NCBI GenBank assembly: GCA_003258405.1
Contig: QKPN01000008.1
Coordinates: forward strand, 181,952 to 245,951
Source: Rhodobacteraceae bacterium DSL-40
GTDB lineage: Bacteria > Pseudomonadota > Alphaproteobacteria > Rhodobacterales > Rhodobacteraceae
Direction: 5' to 3'
DNA: 64,000 nucleotides
Shown: one piece after another, positions 1 through 8,986 of the stretch
Layout: every line of letters starts with the position of its first letter
How positions within the stretch are numbered: the stretch's first letter is position 1
Translations under genes and position numbers: made by a program
Notes under the pieces: generated by a model
What the model saw: only the letters and a program-made list of their open reading frames with translations
Databases searched by the model: none
Told to the model about the DNA's origin: nothing

Positions 1-99
1 CGCGGCATCCCGCATGCGCCGGGCCGGGCCGTCGGCACGCAGGGCGGCCTCGCGGGCGAGCAACGCTGCAGGCTCGTCGATGGTGAGGGCGTCCGTCAT
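1..99 (-). CDS. hmuS: Probable hemin-degrading factor HmuS/HemS, N-terminal fragment
   Basis: Only the first 33 codons are inside the window; the gene runs off the left edge. The ATG is at 99-97. The visible peptide has an alanine/arginine-rich helix ending in RRMRDAA, which resembles the start of HemS/HmuS proteins (their N-terminus usually carries an R-x-RDAA helix). HmuS-type proteins bind or degrade haem in the cytoplasm. The best support is context: it lies downstream of a haem receptor gene and an IsdG-like monooxygenase on the same strand, the usual order of an hmu operon. With so few residues seen, the family call is an inference; another short alpha-helical protein is possible. Confidence 0.45.
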   Translation of the reverse strand, partial: MTDALTIDEPAALLAREAALRADGPARRMRDAA

Positions 100-271
100 G
101 GGCTGTCTCCGAAAAGGGGGCCTGTCGGGACCGGTGCCTGGCTCGGGCATACGCGGGTGGAGCGGTGCGCCTTGGCTGGGGCGGCATTCCCGGGTGAGGA
201 TGGCACCCCGGAAAACGAGATCGGGAACGAGGCGGAGGCAGGGATCTCGCACCTGCCGCCGCCTTGGGGGA

Positions 272-580
272 TCAGAGGCCTTCGACCGATGTGAAGCCTT
301 CGAATTCCGGGTGGCCGAGGTAGAGCGGCTTGTGCGTGCCGGCATCGCGGTGGGCGGCGCGGAACTGTTCGGAGGTCGTCCAGGCGCGGAAGGCCTCCTC
401 GTCGCGCCAGACCGTGTGCGAGGCGTAGAGGGTGTGATCCTCACGGGCGGGGCCGCGCAGAAGGTGGAATTCCACGAAGCCCTCCATCTCGTCGAGGCGG
501 GTCTTGCGGCTCCGCCAGACCTCCTCGAAGGCGGCCTCGTTGCCGGTGGCGACACGGAAGCGGTTCATGGCGACGAACAT
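272..580 (-). CDS. Antibiotic biosynthesis monooxygenase (ABM) domain protein, probable haem-degrading monooxygenase
   Basis: This 102-residue protein is the usual size of a single ABM (dimeric alpha-beta barrel) unit. Asn6, Trp67 and His77 fall at nearly the positions of the Asn-Trp-His set that IsdG-type haem oxygenases use (N7, W67, H77 in IsdG), with the His in the segment FRAAHRDA. It would open the haem ring in the cytoplasm to free iron. It sits 44 bp downstream of the TonB-dependent haem receptor on the same strand, so cotranscription is likely, and a probable hmuS follows. The ABM family also contains quinone-forming and unknown-function members, but the residue match and the neighbours favour haem breakdown (HmoA-like). 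Confidence 0.8.
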   Translation of the reverse strand: MFVAMNRFRVATGNEAAFEEVWRSRKTRLDEMEGFVEFHLLRGPAREDHTLYASHTVWRDEEAFRAWTTSEQFRAAHRDAGTHKPLYLGHPEFEGFTSVEGL

Positions 581-624
581 CTCGGGGTTCTCCTTAGCTT
601 TTGCGCTCGGGTCCGCAGCCGACC

Positions 625-2712
625 TCAGAAGGTGACGGCCGCGGAGATCTTCCAGGTCCGTCCGGGCTGGGGCAGCTCGTTCGGGTAGATGGTGTAGGTC
701 TCGTCGAAGAGGTTGTCGATGCCGGCGCGGAAGACGGTCCCCTCGAGCGGGCCGGCTTGCGGGCGCCAGGCGGCGAACAGGTCGACCACCGTGAAGGCCT
801 CGCCCGCGACGGAGCCTTCGGGCACATCGTCCTGATCCGCCGCGAAGGTCGCGCGGGTGCCGAGCTCCCAGGTCTCGGACGGGCGGAGGCCGAGGGTTGC
901 GGTCAGGCGGTCCTGCGGGATCGAGCCGAGCGGGCCACCATCCTTGGCCTCGCCGCGCGGGATCGAGAGCGCGAGGCCTGCATACCAGAGGCGGGCGTCA
1001 TATTCAGCCTCGGCCTCGAAGCCCCAGAGACGGGCGTCGACATTCTCCGTCGTTGTGGTGCCGCTGACCACCATTCCTTCTGCACCCGGCGTGATGGTGC
1101 CGAAATCCATGAAGGTCACGGTCTGGCTGATGTAATCCTCGACATCGGCATAGTAGCCGTTCACGCCGAAGGCGAGGCGGTCGCCGGAGCGGATCACGCT
1201 CTGGCCCTCGAATCGGGTGCCGAGCTCGAGCTGGGTGGACTTTTCCGGCTCGAGGTCGGGGTTGGGCACGAAGTTGTTGACCCCCGAGAAGGTCAGCCCG
1301 GGCCCGAGCGCGAATCCGTCGATCGCGAAATGCACGCCATCATTGTAGAGCTCGGTCAGGCTCGGGGCACGGAAGGCACGGGCGAGGTTGCCGTAGATCT
1401 GCCAGCTTTCGGTCGGGCGGTAGCTGATGCCGATCCGGGGCGAGAGAAAGGTCTCGTCCACGCTGTCGAGACCGGCGGTGTCGGGGTCGCGCCCGTAGCT
1501 GTCGAGGCGCAGGCCGGGGACGATCTCGAGCTTGTCGGTGACGGCGATGGTCGCTTCGCCGAAGGCGGCGAGGGTGACGGCGGTTGCATCGGGGAACTGC
1601 GGGCGGGGGCCGTCGTCGCGGGTGGCCGACTGGCTGTCGCGCAGGGCCTCGAAACCGTAGACGAAGGTGACGGGGCGGCCCCAGTGGAGCCGGGAGCGGT
1701 TCACCGCCTCGAAACCGAAGGTCTCGTAGTCGGTCACGTCAAGCCGTCCGTCGGCGTTGCGATCCTCGGAGATCTCGAGGCCGTTGTAGTAGCCGAGCAC
1801 CGAGAGGTCGATCAGGTCATTCGCCGCCGGGGTGTAATCCCAGCCGAGCCGGACGGTGTTCACATTTGCCTCGCGCGCCACATTGGTGTCGACCGAGGCC
1901 GCGGCATTGGCGTTGGGTGGCGTGGTGCCTTCGTCATGATAGCGGCTGAGGCCGAGCTCGAGGCGGTTGGCGCTGTCGGGTTCGAAACCGAGCTTCAGGA
2001 GGCCGTTCGTTGCGTCGATCTCGGAGTCGCGAATGGCCTTGCCGCTGCCGTCCTCCAGATCCGTGCCCATTGGCTGCCAGCCGAGAAAACCGAGCGCGTC
2101 GAAGCGGCCTGCGCGCCCGTAGAGCGTTGCGCTGGCCTGGCCGGTTTCGCCGTTCGAGGACCAGCCGCTGCGCAGCCTGCCGCCGAAGCTCCGGCCCGGG
2201 GCGAGCATGTTGTCCACGTCCCGTGTCTCGATCGAGATGACGCCGCCCATGGCGCCTGAGCCGTAGAGCGTCGAGCCGCCGCCGCGGATCACCTCGATGC
2301 GCTCGATTGCTTCCGGGTCGATGAAGAAGCGGCCGCGGTGGCCCTGGTCGAAGTTGAAGCGCCCGCCATCGAAACGGAGCACGATCTGGTCGTCGGTGAA
2401 GCCGCGGATGTTCGGCTCCTGCGAGATGCCGCGCGGGCCGCCGCCGATCGAGACGCCCGGGATGTCGTCCATAAGCTCCTCGAAGGTGGTTGCCTGATGG
2501 TCGGCGAGCGCCTCGCCCTCGCGCACCGAGACGGTGTCGGTGGCTTCGAGGAGCGGCCGGGTGTCGCGCGTCGCGGCGTCCACGAGAATGCGGTCGAGGA
2601 TCAGGGTCTCGGCCGGGGGAGCCTCCGGCGCCGGTTTCTCCTGTGCGCCCGTTTCTCCCGAAGTTCCTGCCGCCAAGGCCAGTGCGGCAGCCGCACCCAC
2701 TCCCAGTCTCAT
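625..2712 (-). CDS. hmuR: TonB-dependent haem/haemoprotein receptor
   Basis: An outer-membrane gated channel that takes up haem with energy from TonB. From the ATG at 2712 it has a short signal peptide (basic MRLG then an alanine-rich core), a plug domain with the R-G-F segment (NIRGF) and the ERIEVIRGG motif, then a long beta-barrel ending in Phe (AAVTF), as outer-membrane barrels do. Near residue 446 is FRAP and near residue 481 NPDLEPE, with a His between them (YNDGVHF); this FRAP-His-NPNL arrangement marks haem receptors. The open frame extends to a GTG at 2730, but the ATG at 2712 gives the better signal peptide. It is the first gene of the haem operon with the monooxygenase and putative hmuS downstream; iron control (Fur/Irr) is expected, but no operator was resolved. 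Confidence 0.88.
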   Translation of the reverse strand: MRLGVGAAAALALAAGTSGETGAQEKPAPEAPPAETLILDRILVDAATRDTRPLLEATDTVSVREGEALADHQATTFEELMDDIPGVSIGGGPRGISQEPNIRGFTDDQIVLRFDGGRFNFDQGHRGRFFIDPEAIERIEVIRGGGSTLYGSGAMGGVISIETRDVDNMLAPGRSFGGRLRSGWSSNGETGQASATLYGRAGRFDALGFLGWQPMGTDLEDGSGKAIRDSEIDATNGLLKLGFEPDSANRLELGLSRYHDEGTTPPNANAAASVDTNVAREANVNTVRLGWDYTPAANDLIDLSVLGYYNGLEISEDRNADGRLDVTDYETFGFEAVNRSRLHWGRPVTFVYGFEALRDSQSATRDDGPRPQFPDATAVTLAAFGEATIAVTDKLEIVPGLRLDSYGRDPDTAGLDSVDETFLSPRIGISYRPTESWQIYGNLARAFRAPSLTELYNDGVHFAIDGFALGPGLTFSGVNNFVPNPDLEPEKSTQLELGTRFEGQSVIRSGDRLAFGVNGYYADVEDYISQTVTFMDFGTITPGAEGMVVSGTTTTENVDARLWGFEAEAEYDARLWYAGLALSIPRGEAKDGGPLGSIPQDRLTATLGLRPSETWELGTRATFAADQDDVPEGSVAGEAFTVVDLFAAWRPQAGPLEGTVFRAGIDNLFDETYTIYPNELPQPGRTWKISAAVTF

Positions 2713-2782
2713 GTCCTCAACCCCCGCCACTTCGGTCTCGTCGTGCGCTTCCTGGCGGGGAGCTGGGGCGCGGTCGGCCTCA

Positions 2783-2810
2783 GTTACATAAACATGAGTT
2801 CTTTCGTCAA
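2783..2810 (-). promoter_or_regulatory. Candidate sigma-70 promoter of the haem operon
   Basis: Reading the minus strand, TTGACG (2810-2805) is followed after 16 bp by TGTAAC (2788-2783), about 70 bp upstream of the receptor ATG. The block is the only AT-rich stretch between the receptor and the divergent-side MFS gene end. The -35 match is good and the -10 is weak. An iron-responsive repressor site probably overlaps it but could not be picked out by eye. Confidence 0.4.
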
Positions 2811-2838
2811 GTTTGTTCTGCGCTGATCGGGGTGCAAA

Positions 2839-4065
2839 TCATGGCTCTCGGCTTCGCCTGCGGCGGTTCACTACAAAATAGGCGAGTGCGGCAAGAGGAA
2901 GTGCTGCTCCGGCGAGCGATGCCGCCGTCCAGCCGCCATGGGCGTAGATCCAGGCGCCCGCCGCGGAGCCGATGGCGCCGCCGGTGAAGAACGTGGCCAT
3001 GAAGATCGCGTTGAGGCGGGCGCGGTTGTCGGCGCCGAGGCCGTAGATCACCCGCTGGCCGATCACGAGGGTCATTGTCACGCCGAAGTCGACCAGGATC
3101 GCGCCGGTAACGAGGAGCGCGAAGGCCATTGGCGTGCCTGCCGGTGCGAGGTGGCTGATGAGAAAGCCCGCGGCGACGATGGCCATGCCGAGCGCCGTGG
3201 CGGCGGCGCCGTGGCCCGCATCGGCAACGCGGCCCGCGATCGGCGCGGAGACCACTCCCGCGGCGCCCGCCAGGGCAAAGAGCGTGACCGCGCTCTGGGA
3301 GAGGCCCCAGACCGGCCCCATGAGCAGGAGCGGCGTGACGGTCCAGAACAGGCTGAAGGCCGCGAACTGACAGGCCTGGTACAGCGCCCGGCGGCGTAGG
3401 AGCGGCTCGCTCAGGACCAGCCGGCCCATCGAGGCGAGCGTTGCCCGGTAGGAGAGGGGGCGCTCCGGTTTGCGACGGGGCAATGCGGAGCGGAGGGTGA
3501 AGGCGAGCGCGATCATCGCCACGGCGGAAAGGCCGAAGACCCAGCGCCAGGAGGCGATGTCGGCGATGAAGCTCGAGAGCGGGCGGGCGAGCATGATCCC
3601 GAACATGAGGCCGCTCATCACCTGGCCGACGACGCGGCCACGTGCGGCCTCCGGGGCGAGATCGGCGGCGAAGGGCACGATGACCTGGATGCCGACCGAG
3701 GCCATGCCGATGAGGAGCGCCACCACGAGAAAGAGTGTCGCGCCGCTGGTCCCGGCCGCGACGAGCAGCACGGCGGCAAGCAGACCGAGGCTCGTGACGA
3801 TCAGGCCGCGCTTCTCGAGGATATCGCCGAGCGGGACGATCAGCAGGAGCCCGAGGCCGTAGCCGATCTGGAACATGGTCACGATCACGCCCGCGGCGGC
3901 GCCGGAGAGGCCGAGCGCACGGCTGATCTCGCCCGCGAGCGGCTGGGCATAGTAGAGATTGGCGGCGATCAGGCCGCAGGCGGCAGCCATGGTGAGAACG
4001 AGCCGCCCCGAGATGGCGGGGCCGGACGTCGGATCGGTCTCCACGGGGGTGGCCGGGGTGGTCAT
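2839..4065 (-). CDS. MFS transporter, AraJ/YnfM-like (DHA1-type efflux)
   Basis: A 408-residue integral membrane protein with twelve hydrophobic segments and the segment AANLYYAQPL in TM1, which is typical of the COG2814 group of major facilitator efflux carriers. The loop after TM2 carries the MFS signature acidic/basic pattern (GDILEKRG). It most likely exports a small organic molecule by proton antiport; the substrate cannot be told. The start was set to the ATG at 4065, which has a GGAG nine bases upstream, rather than the ATG at 4080, which has none. It ends about 125 bp before the haem receptor start on the same strand, but a promoter-like block separates them, so a shared transcript is doubtful. 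Confidence 0.85.
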   Translation of the reverse strand: MTTPATPVETDPTSGPAISGRLVLTMAAACGLIAANLYYAQPLAGEISRALGLSGAAAGVIVTMFQIGYGLGLLLIVPLGDILEKRGLIVTSLGLLAAVLLVAAGTSGATLFLVVALLIGMASVGIQVIVPFAADLAPEAARGRVVGQVMSGLMFGIMLARPLSSFIADIASWRWVFGLSAVAMIALAFTLRSALPRRKPERPLSYRATLASMGRLVLSEPLLRRRALYQACQFAAFSLFWTVTPLLLMGPVWGLSQSAVTLFALAGAAGVVSAPIAGRVADAGHGAAATALGMAIVAAGFLISHLAPAGTPMAFALLVTGAILVDFGVTMTLVIGQRVIYGLGADNRARLNAIFMATFFTGGAIGSAAGAWIYAHGGWTAASLAGAALPLAALAYFVVNRRRRSREP

Positions 4066-4254
4066 GGGGTTGCTCCGCATGTGCGGGCAGGCGGCCGGTG
4101 TGTCGTGCGAGCCTGCCTGATCCGGTTCACCTTGCCTGTCGCGCCGCCGGGGTCAAGGGGAGCCCCTCACATGCGACTGCCGCAGACAGAGCTGCAGCAG
4201 TCGGTTTCCGGAACGGCAGGGATCTCCGGGTCTAGCGCCGGGGAGGCGGGGCGC

Positions 4255-6456
4255 TCAGAACTCGGCCCAGTCGTTGAGATCCTCGTCGGCCTTGGCGGCA
4301 AGCATGGACGAGCCGCGGCTGCGCGGAGCCGGCGCCGCGGCCGGTTTCGGCGCGGTGTGCCTTGCCGCAGCCGCCATCACCGGCTTCTTCCGGGGCGCCG
4401 CCGCGACATTGGCCGCGGGGCCGGCCTCATCGCTGGTGCGGAAGCGCTGCACGAAACCGGCCAGCGTTTCGGCTTCGCTCCGCAACGCGTGGCTGGCGGC
4501 GGTCGATTCCTCGACCATTGCGGCGTTCTGTTGCGTGACCTGATCGAGCTGGCTCACGGCGGTGTTGATCTCGCTGATCCCGACCGACTGTTCGCGGGCC
4601 GACACCGCGATCTCGTTCACCAGATCGGCAACACCGGAGACCGCCCCGACGATCGTGGCGAGAGATTCACCGGTCTTGCGCACGAGATTGACGCCGCGGC
4701 CGACCTGATCCGTGCTTTCGAGGATCAGCCCCTTGATCTCCTTCGCGGCGTCGGACGACCGCTGGGCCAAGGCCCGGACCTCCGAGGCGACGACGGCAAA
4801 GCCGCGCCCGGCTTCGCCGGCCCGTGCCGCCTCGACACCGGCATTGAGCGCGAGAAGGTTGGTCTGGAAGGCGATGTCGTCGATCACGCCGATGATCTGG
4901 GAGATATGTTCGGAGGATTTCTCGATCTGGCCCATGGCATCGACCGCCTCGCGCACGATGCGGCCGCTTTCCTCGGCGTGTCGCCGGGTGCTGCCGACGT
5001 CGGAGTTGGCCTTTTCCGCGTTCTGGCTGGCGGCCTTGACGCTGGCCGTCAGCTCCTCGAGGGCTGCGGCTGTCTGTTCCAGCGCTGCGGCCTGGTTTTC
5101 CGTGCGGTGGGAGAGATCGTCAGCGGCCTGCGCGACGTGAGACGACTCGTTCTGGATCGATGAAACCGCCGTCAGAACCGAGACGATGGTTTCTTCGAGC
5201 GTCGCGACCGTTCTGTTGAAGTTGAGACGCAGCGGCTCATTCTCTTCCGCAAAGGGCTCGCTGATGCGCGTGGTGAGATCGCCTTCCGAAAGGAGCGTCA
5301 GCGAGCTGCTGAAGTTGGTGACGACCTTCGCGCGCTCGCGGTCGAATTCGGCCTTCCGCTCCGCCGCGGCATGGCGTTCGTTCTCGATCTGGGTGACGTC
5401 GCTGGCGATCTTGACGACCCGATCCACCTTGCCCGACGCGTCGCGCACCGGGGTGTAGGCGCCGTGGAGATAGACGACCCGGCCGCCCTTGCCGATACGC
5501 TTGTGGGTCACGGCGGCGGCCGTTTCGCCGTTTGCGAGTTTCCGCCACATCTCGCGGTAGTCCGCGGAGGCGGCAAATTCCGGCTCGACGAAGAGCGAAT
5601 GGTGCGCTCCGGCCAGTTCCGCCTCGGAATATCCCATGGCTTTCAGGAAATTCGCATTTCCCTTGAGGAACTTTCCGTCTGGCGTGAACTCGACGATCCC
5701 CTGCTGCGCACCGACCCCATCGACGATCGCGGAGGCTGAAAGGCTGGCGCGCTCGAGCTCCTGGCGTTCTGTCTCTTCTGCCGTCACGTCCCGCGCCATC
5801 TTCACGACCCGGATCACCTTGCCGGCGTCGTCCTTCACCGGCATGTACGCACCCTGCAGATAGACCTTGCGGCCATCGCGCGTGAAGCGCGTGAAGGTGC
5901 CGGAGAGCCCGGTGTCGCCCTGTGCAAGGCGCTGCCACATCTGCCGGTATTCCGCGGAGCCTGTGGTGGCGGGATCGACAAACATCGCATGCGGCTCGCC
6001 GAGGATGTCTTCCGGAGCATAGCCCATCGTCTTGCAGAAGTTTGCATTTGCCGACAGGATCTTCCCGGACGGATCGAATTCGATCACACCCATGATGTCA
6101 CCCAGGGCGGCGAGCGTCTGGGTCTGATCGCGCAGCTTGCCGGACGTGTCGGCGTCTGTCTGCGCAGTGGTGATGGCACGGGCGAGCGCGCCGATCTCGT
6201 CGCCGCGGCGGGTTTCCGGCAGCGCCGCTCCGGGCTCGGCGACGGCAGCGCCGAGATGATGCAGGGGAGCGCTGATCCGCTGGCGCACGATCAGCCAGAC
6301 AGCGCTTGCCACGGCTGCCGCAAGCAGGACATCGAGGCCGAACCCCATTGAGCCGCCAGTAGAAGCGGGCCCGGACGTCCTGAGAAGGAGCGCGGCAAGG
6401 GTAGCGGCCAGCGCGACCAGCGCGCATGCTGTCGGGAGGGAGCGAAAGATCCTCAT
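4255..6456 (-). CDS. Methyl-accepting chemotaxis protein with HAMP and two PAS domains
   Basis: A 733-residue chemoreceptor. Two hydrophobic helices (about residues 9-25 and 38-52) are separated by only about a dozen residues, so there is almost no periplasmic sensing domain; sensing should be cytoplasmic. After a HAMP-like segment come two similar PAS units (each with an N-x-x-F-x-K-x-M-G-Y/A core and an R-V-V-K exit), then the MCP signalling domain with the hairpin tip (around IDDIAFQTNLLALNAGVEAARAG) broken here as IDDIAFQTNLLALN and AGVEAARAG. The protein ends DLNDWAEF, similar to the NWETF-type C-terminal tether for CheR/CheB. The start at 6456 is chosen because GAGGAAG lies just upstream and it begins right before the first helix; the open frame continues to 6660 with unlikely sequence. 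Flagellar genes occur elsewhere in the window. Confidence 0.93.
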   Translation of the reverse strand: MRIFRSLPTACALVALAATLAALLLRTSGPASTGGSMGFGLDVLLAAAVASAVWLIVRQRISAPLHHLGAAVAEPGAALPETRRGDEIGALARAITTAQTDADTSGKLRDQTQTLAALGDIMGVIEFDPSGKILSANANFCKTMGYAPEDILGEPHAMFVDPATTGSAEYRQMWQRLAQGDTGLSGTFTRFTRDGRKVYLQGAYMPVKDDAGKVIRVVKMARDVTAEETERQELERASLSASAIVDGVGAQQGIVEFTPDGKFLKGNANFLKAMGYSEAELAGAHHSLFVEPEFAASADYREMWRKLANGETAAAVTHKRIGKGGRVVYLHGAYTPVRDASGKVDRVVKIASDVTQIENERHAAAERKAEFDRERAKVVTNFSSSLTLLSEGDLTTRISEPFAEENEPLRLNFNRTVATLEETIVSVLTAVSSIQNESSHVAQAADDLSHRTENQAAALEQTAAALEELTASVKAASQNAEKANSDVGSTRRHAEESGRIVREAVDAMGQIEKSSEHISQIIGVIDDIAFQTNLLALNAGVEAARAGEAGRGFAVVASEVRALAQRSSDAAKEIKGLILESTDQVGRGVNLVRKTGESLATIVGAVSGVADLVNEIAVSAREQSVGISEINTAVSQLDQVTQQNAAMVEESTAASHALRSEAETLAGFVQRFRTSDEAGPAANVAAAPRKKPVMAAAARHTAPKPAAAPAPRSRGSSMLAAKADEDLNDWAEF

Positions 6457-6793
6457 TGACTTCCTCTTCAGGGCAGAATGGCATTCAAGGACAGGTGGCT
6501 TCAGGATCCGGTCTTCGAAGACAGCTGTCGTGCTGCCTTTCCGCTCCCTGCGGCCCCGGCTGTCGGGACTCGTTGCTTGACTTGCAAGGCGCCTTCTGCG
6601 CGCCACTGGCGAGAATTTATCGTTCTCAAGTGTAAAACCTGTCTTAATAACTGACCGCATTTTCGTGCGGATCCCGCCCCCTGGTTAACCATTCAGACGA
6701 TTCATTTTTCCGGATTCGGGTGGCGTCCGGTAATAAACCTTCAACAATTCAAGACAAAATCCTGATTTTCGCCAAGGGATCCATCGAGCCGCC
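6457..6793. promoter_or_regulatory. Divergent intergenic region between chemoreceptor and RTX genes
   Basis: No convincing gene. AT content rises sharply at 6610-6780, where promoters for both flanking genes should lie. A GGTTAACC palindrome at 6683-6690 continues as TTAACCAT, which matches the half-site often seen for the cell-cycle regulator CtrA, but the second TTAA of the full site (TTAA-N7-TTAA) is missing, so this remains a hint only. A small inverted repeat, GAGAA/TTCTC, lies near 6610-6627. Confidence 0.35.
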
Positions 6794-8731
6794 ATGCTTC
6801 ATCTCAAGATCTACGATTCCGCCGGCCCCACGACGGGCTTCTGGTACGATACGGGCGACTGGGCGCCGGTGCGCAACAGCGAGAGCCTTGTCGTCAACCG
6901 CTCGATCATCAAGTCCGGTCCGCTGGCGGGCAAGGAGATCGTCCAGAAGTGGTTCGGCTCCTTCGATACGCTCACGGGCGAAACCTATTCCGTCTCCCGG
7001 ACGCTCCTGCAGGTCGACGGGATCCTTCACCTGGGAGTGACCTTCGACCCCGGGTTCCGCAACACCGAGGCGGAATGGAAGAAGGCCTACCTCGACGGGA
7101 TCGCCTATTCCGGCAACGCCTCGGCGAACTTCCTCGCTGCCGGCGATGGCAATGATGCGCTCTTCGGGCTTGGCGGCCAGGACACGCTCGAGGGCTATAA
7201 CGGCAATGACACGCTCGATGGCGGGCGCGGCGCCGACTACATGCGTGGCGGCACTGGCGACGATGTCTATGTCATCGACAACCGGAAAGACCGGGTGGTC
7301 GAGGCGCAGTATGACGGCACTGACAGTGTCATTGCGCATATCAGCTACCGGCTTGGGTTCGGGCTGGAAAACCTGACGCTGGCGGGCTCATCCGGGCTGC
7401 GTGGTATCGGCAACGATGTGGCGAACCGCATTGCGGGAAATGCGGGCGCGAACCGCATCGAGGGGCGCGCGGGTGATGACACCCTGCTGGGCGGAGCGGG
7501 CGGCGATACGCTCATCGGAGGCGACGGGCTGGATCGGATGCTCGGCGGCGCCGGGGATGATGTCTATGTCGTGGGCGAGACCGGTGACCGGGTGATCGAG
7601 GCGGCGGATGGTGGCACAGACCTCATCCGCAGTTCAGTGAGTTTCACTCTCTCGAAGGTGCTCGAGAACCTGACGCTCGTCGGAAGCGACGACATCCGGG
7701 GGATCGGCAACGGTCGGGCAAACGAGATCCGCGGCAATGATGGCAACAACCTGCTCCGGGGCTACGGAAGCGCCGATACGCTCATCGGTGGTGGCGGCGC
7801 GGACACGCTCGACGGGGGCGGGCGCGCCGACCGCATGATCGGCGGCGCTGGCGACGATGTCTATCACGTCGATTCCCGTGGCGATGTCCTTCTGGAGCGA
7901 TCGGGCGGCGGAACCGATACGGTCGTGACGGGGCTGAGCTGGGCACTGGGCGTTCAGATCGAAAACCTCGATCTCACCGGACGTGCTGATCTGCGCGGCA
8001 CGGGCAACGTGCTCGACAATGTCCTCACCGGCAACGGGGGGAACAACCGTCTCCGCGGGCTCGATGGTGCGGATACGCTTGTCGGCGGGAAGGGTGCGGA
8101 CACGCTCGACGGCGGCCTCGGCGCGGATGTGATGCAGGGCGGCGAGGGTTCGGACCTCTATCTGGTCGAGCGCAGTGGTGATGTCGTCTCCGACGATGGC
8201 GTCAAGGGCCGCGACACGGTTCGAAGCAGCGTGAACTTCACCCTGCCCGACAATGTCGAGGTGCTCGAACTTGTCGGCACCGGCGACACGTCGGGCATTG
8301 GCAACAGCGGCAACAACCGTCTGGAAGGCAATGCAGGAGGCAACTACCTCTCCGGTGGCCTCGGGCGCGACACGATCGTCGGAGGGCGCGGCGACGATGT
8401 GATGTCGGGCGGAGAGGATCGCGATGTCTTCCTGTTCCGCAGTGCCTCCGAGGTCAGTGTGAAGTCCGGTGACGCGATGATCAGCGATGTGATCGAGGAT
8501 TTCACACCAGACATCGACCTGATCGATCTTTCCGCGATCGATGCCAATCTCAATCGCGCCGGGAACCAGGCGTTCGATTTCATCGGCAGTGATGCCTTCT
8601 CCGGTCACGCGCGCGAACTGCGCTACTTCGGAAATATCATTTCCGGCGACCAGAATGGCGATGGTGTTGCCGATTTCGAGCTGATCCTGGCTTCGAGCCC
8701 CACGCTGGATAGCGGGGATTTCGTTCTCTGA
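6794..8731 (+). CDS. RTX-type calcium-binding repeat protein, type I secreted
   Basis: A 645-residue acidic, glycine-rich protein with many GGxGxDxLx nonapeptides (for example GGAGDDVYVV, GGKGADTLDGG), which form Ca2+-binding beta-rolls after export. The N-terminal ~120 residues have no repeats and were not recognised. Residues 155-535 form large modules, each a block of nonapeptides plus a GDDVY...ENLTL...GIGN segment, repeated at exactly 99 residues. The C-terminal ~110 residues (DVIEDFTPDIDLIDLS..., ending DSGDFVL) resemble the serralysin C-terminal region that carries the type I secretion signal. There is no Sec signal peptide, as expected for that route. No ABC exporter or enzyme domain is next to it, so its role (adhesin, matrix or surface protein) is open. 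The nearest good Shine-Dalgarno (AAGGGA) is about 14 bases upstream of the ATG, so the start is less certain. Confidence 0.88.
   Translation: MLHLKIYDSAGPTTGFWYDTGDWAPVRNSESLVVNRSIIKSGPLAGKEIVQKWFGSFDTLTGETYSVSRTLLQVDGILHLGVTFDPGFRNTEAEWKKAYLDGIAYSGNASANFLAAGDGNDALFGLGGQDTLEGYNGNDTLDGGRGADYMRGGTGDDVYVIDNRKDRVVEAQYDGTDSVIAHISYRLGFGLENLTLAGSSGLRGIGNDVANRIAGNAGANRIEGRAGDDTLLGGAGGDTLIGGDGLDRMLGGAGDDVYVVGETGDRVIEAADGGTDLIRSSVSFTLSKVLENLTLVGSDDIRGIGNGRANEIRGNDGNNLLRGYGSADTLIGGGGADTLDGGGRADRMIGGAGDDVYHVDSRGDVLLERSGGGTDTVVTGLSWALGVQIENLDLTGRADLRGTGNVLDNVLTGNGGNNRLRGLDGADTLVGGKGADTLDGGLGADVMQGGEGSDLYLVERSGDVVSDDGVKGRDTVRSSVNFTLPDNVEVLELVGTGDTSGIGNSGNNRLEGNAGGNYLSGGLGRDTIVGGRGDDVMSGGEDRDVFLFRSASEVSVKSGDAMISDVIEDFTPDIDLIDLSAIDANLNRAGNQAFDFIGSDAFSGHARELRYFGNIISGDQNGDGVADFELILASSPTLDSGDFVL
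7256..8389 (+). repeat. Tandem intragenic modules with exact 297-bp period in the RTX gene
   Basis: The codons for G-D-D-V-Y (or its variants) begin at 7256, 7553, 7850 and 8147, three intervals of exactly 297 bp (99 codons). The next comparable point (GDDVM) is at 8390, 243 bp on, so the last module is 18 codons shorter. Each module holds two to four nonapeptides and one ENLxLxG...GxGN linker. The copies have diverged in sequence while length stayed fixed, which suggests selection on the structural period. Confidence 0.9.
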
Positions 8732-8798
8732 CGACGGCGCTGCCGTGGCGGATGCGACCCTCCGGACAGCATACCTGTGCGAAGCCGGACCGGCGCCA

Positions 8799-8823
8799 CC
8801 ATGGGGCTTTTCCAGCCCCATGG
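8799..8823. terminator. Strong hairpin after the RTX gene
   Basis: CCATGGGGCT (8799-8808) and AGCCCCATGG (8814-8823) form a perfect 10-bp stem with a 5-nt loop, 67 bp after the RTX stop. There is no T run on either strand, so it is not a textbook intrinsic terminator but may stop transcription or protect the 3' end. Confidence 0.5.
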
Positions 8824-8986
8824 CAGCGGCCCTAACGCTTTGCTCCGGCCGTCCTGCAGTGGTCATTGGACCAAGAGTTCGGGCTGACCTCCTGGCAGAC
8901 GTCCATCTTCTGTCGAAGGAGCATCGTGACCGCTTCCCCGACCGCGGCAGGGTTGTCGGCATGGGGATCGGTATTCTCGTATCGCG

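Noticed and set aside
6683..6692. TTAACCAT as a CtrA site
   Set aside because: Only one half of TTAA-N7-TTAA is present; common by chance, kept only as a remark in the region entry.
7256..8389. RTX repeats as a CRISPR-like array
   Set aside because: The repeats are coding, diverged and in frame with long period; there are no short identical repeats with unique spacers anywhere in the window.
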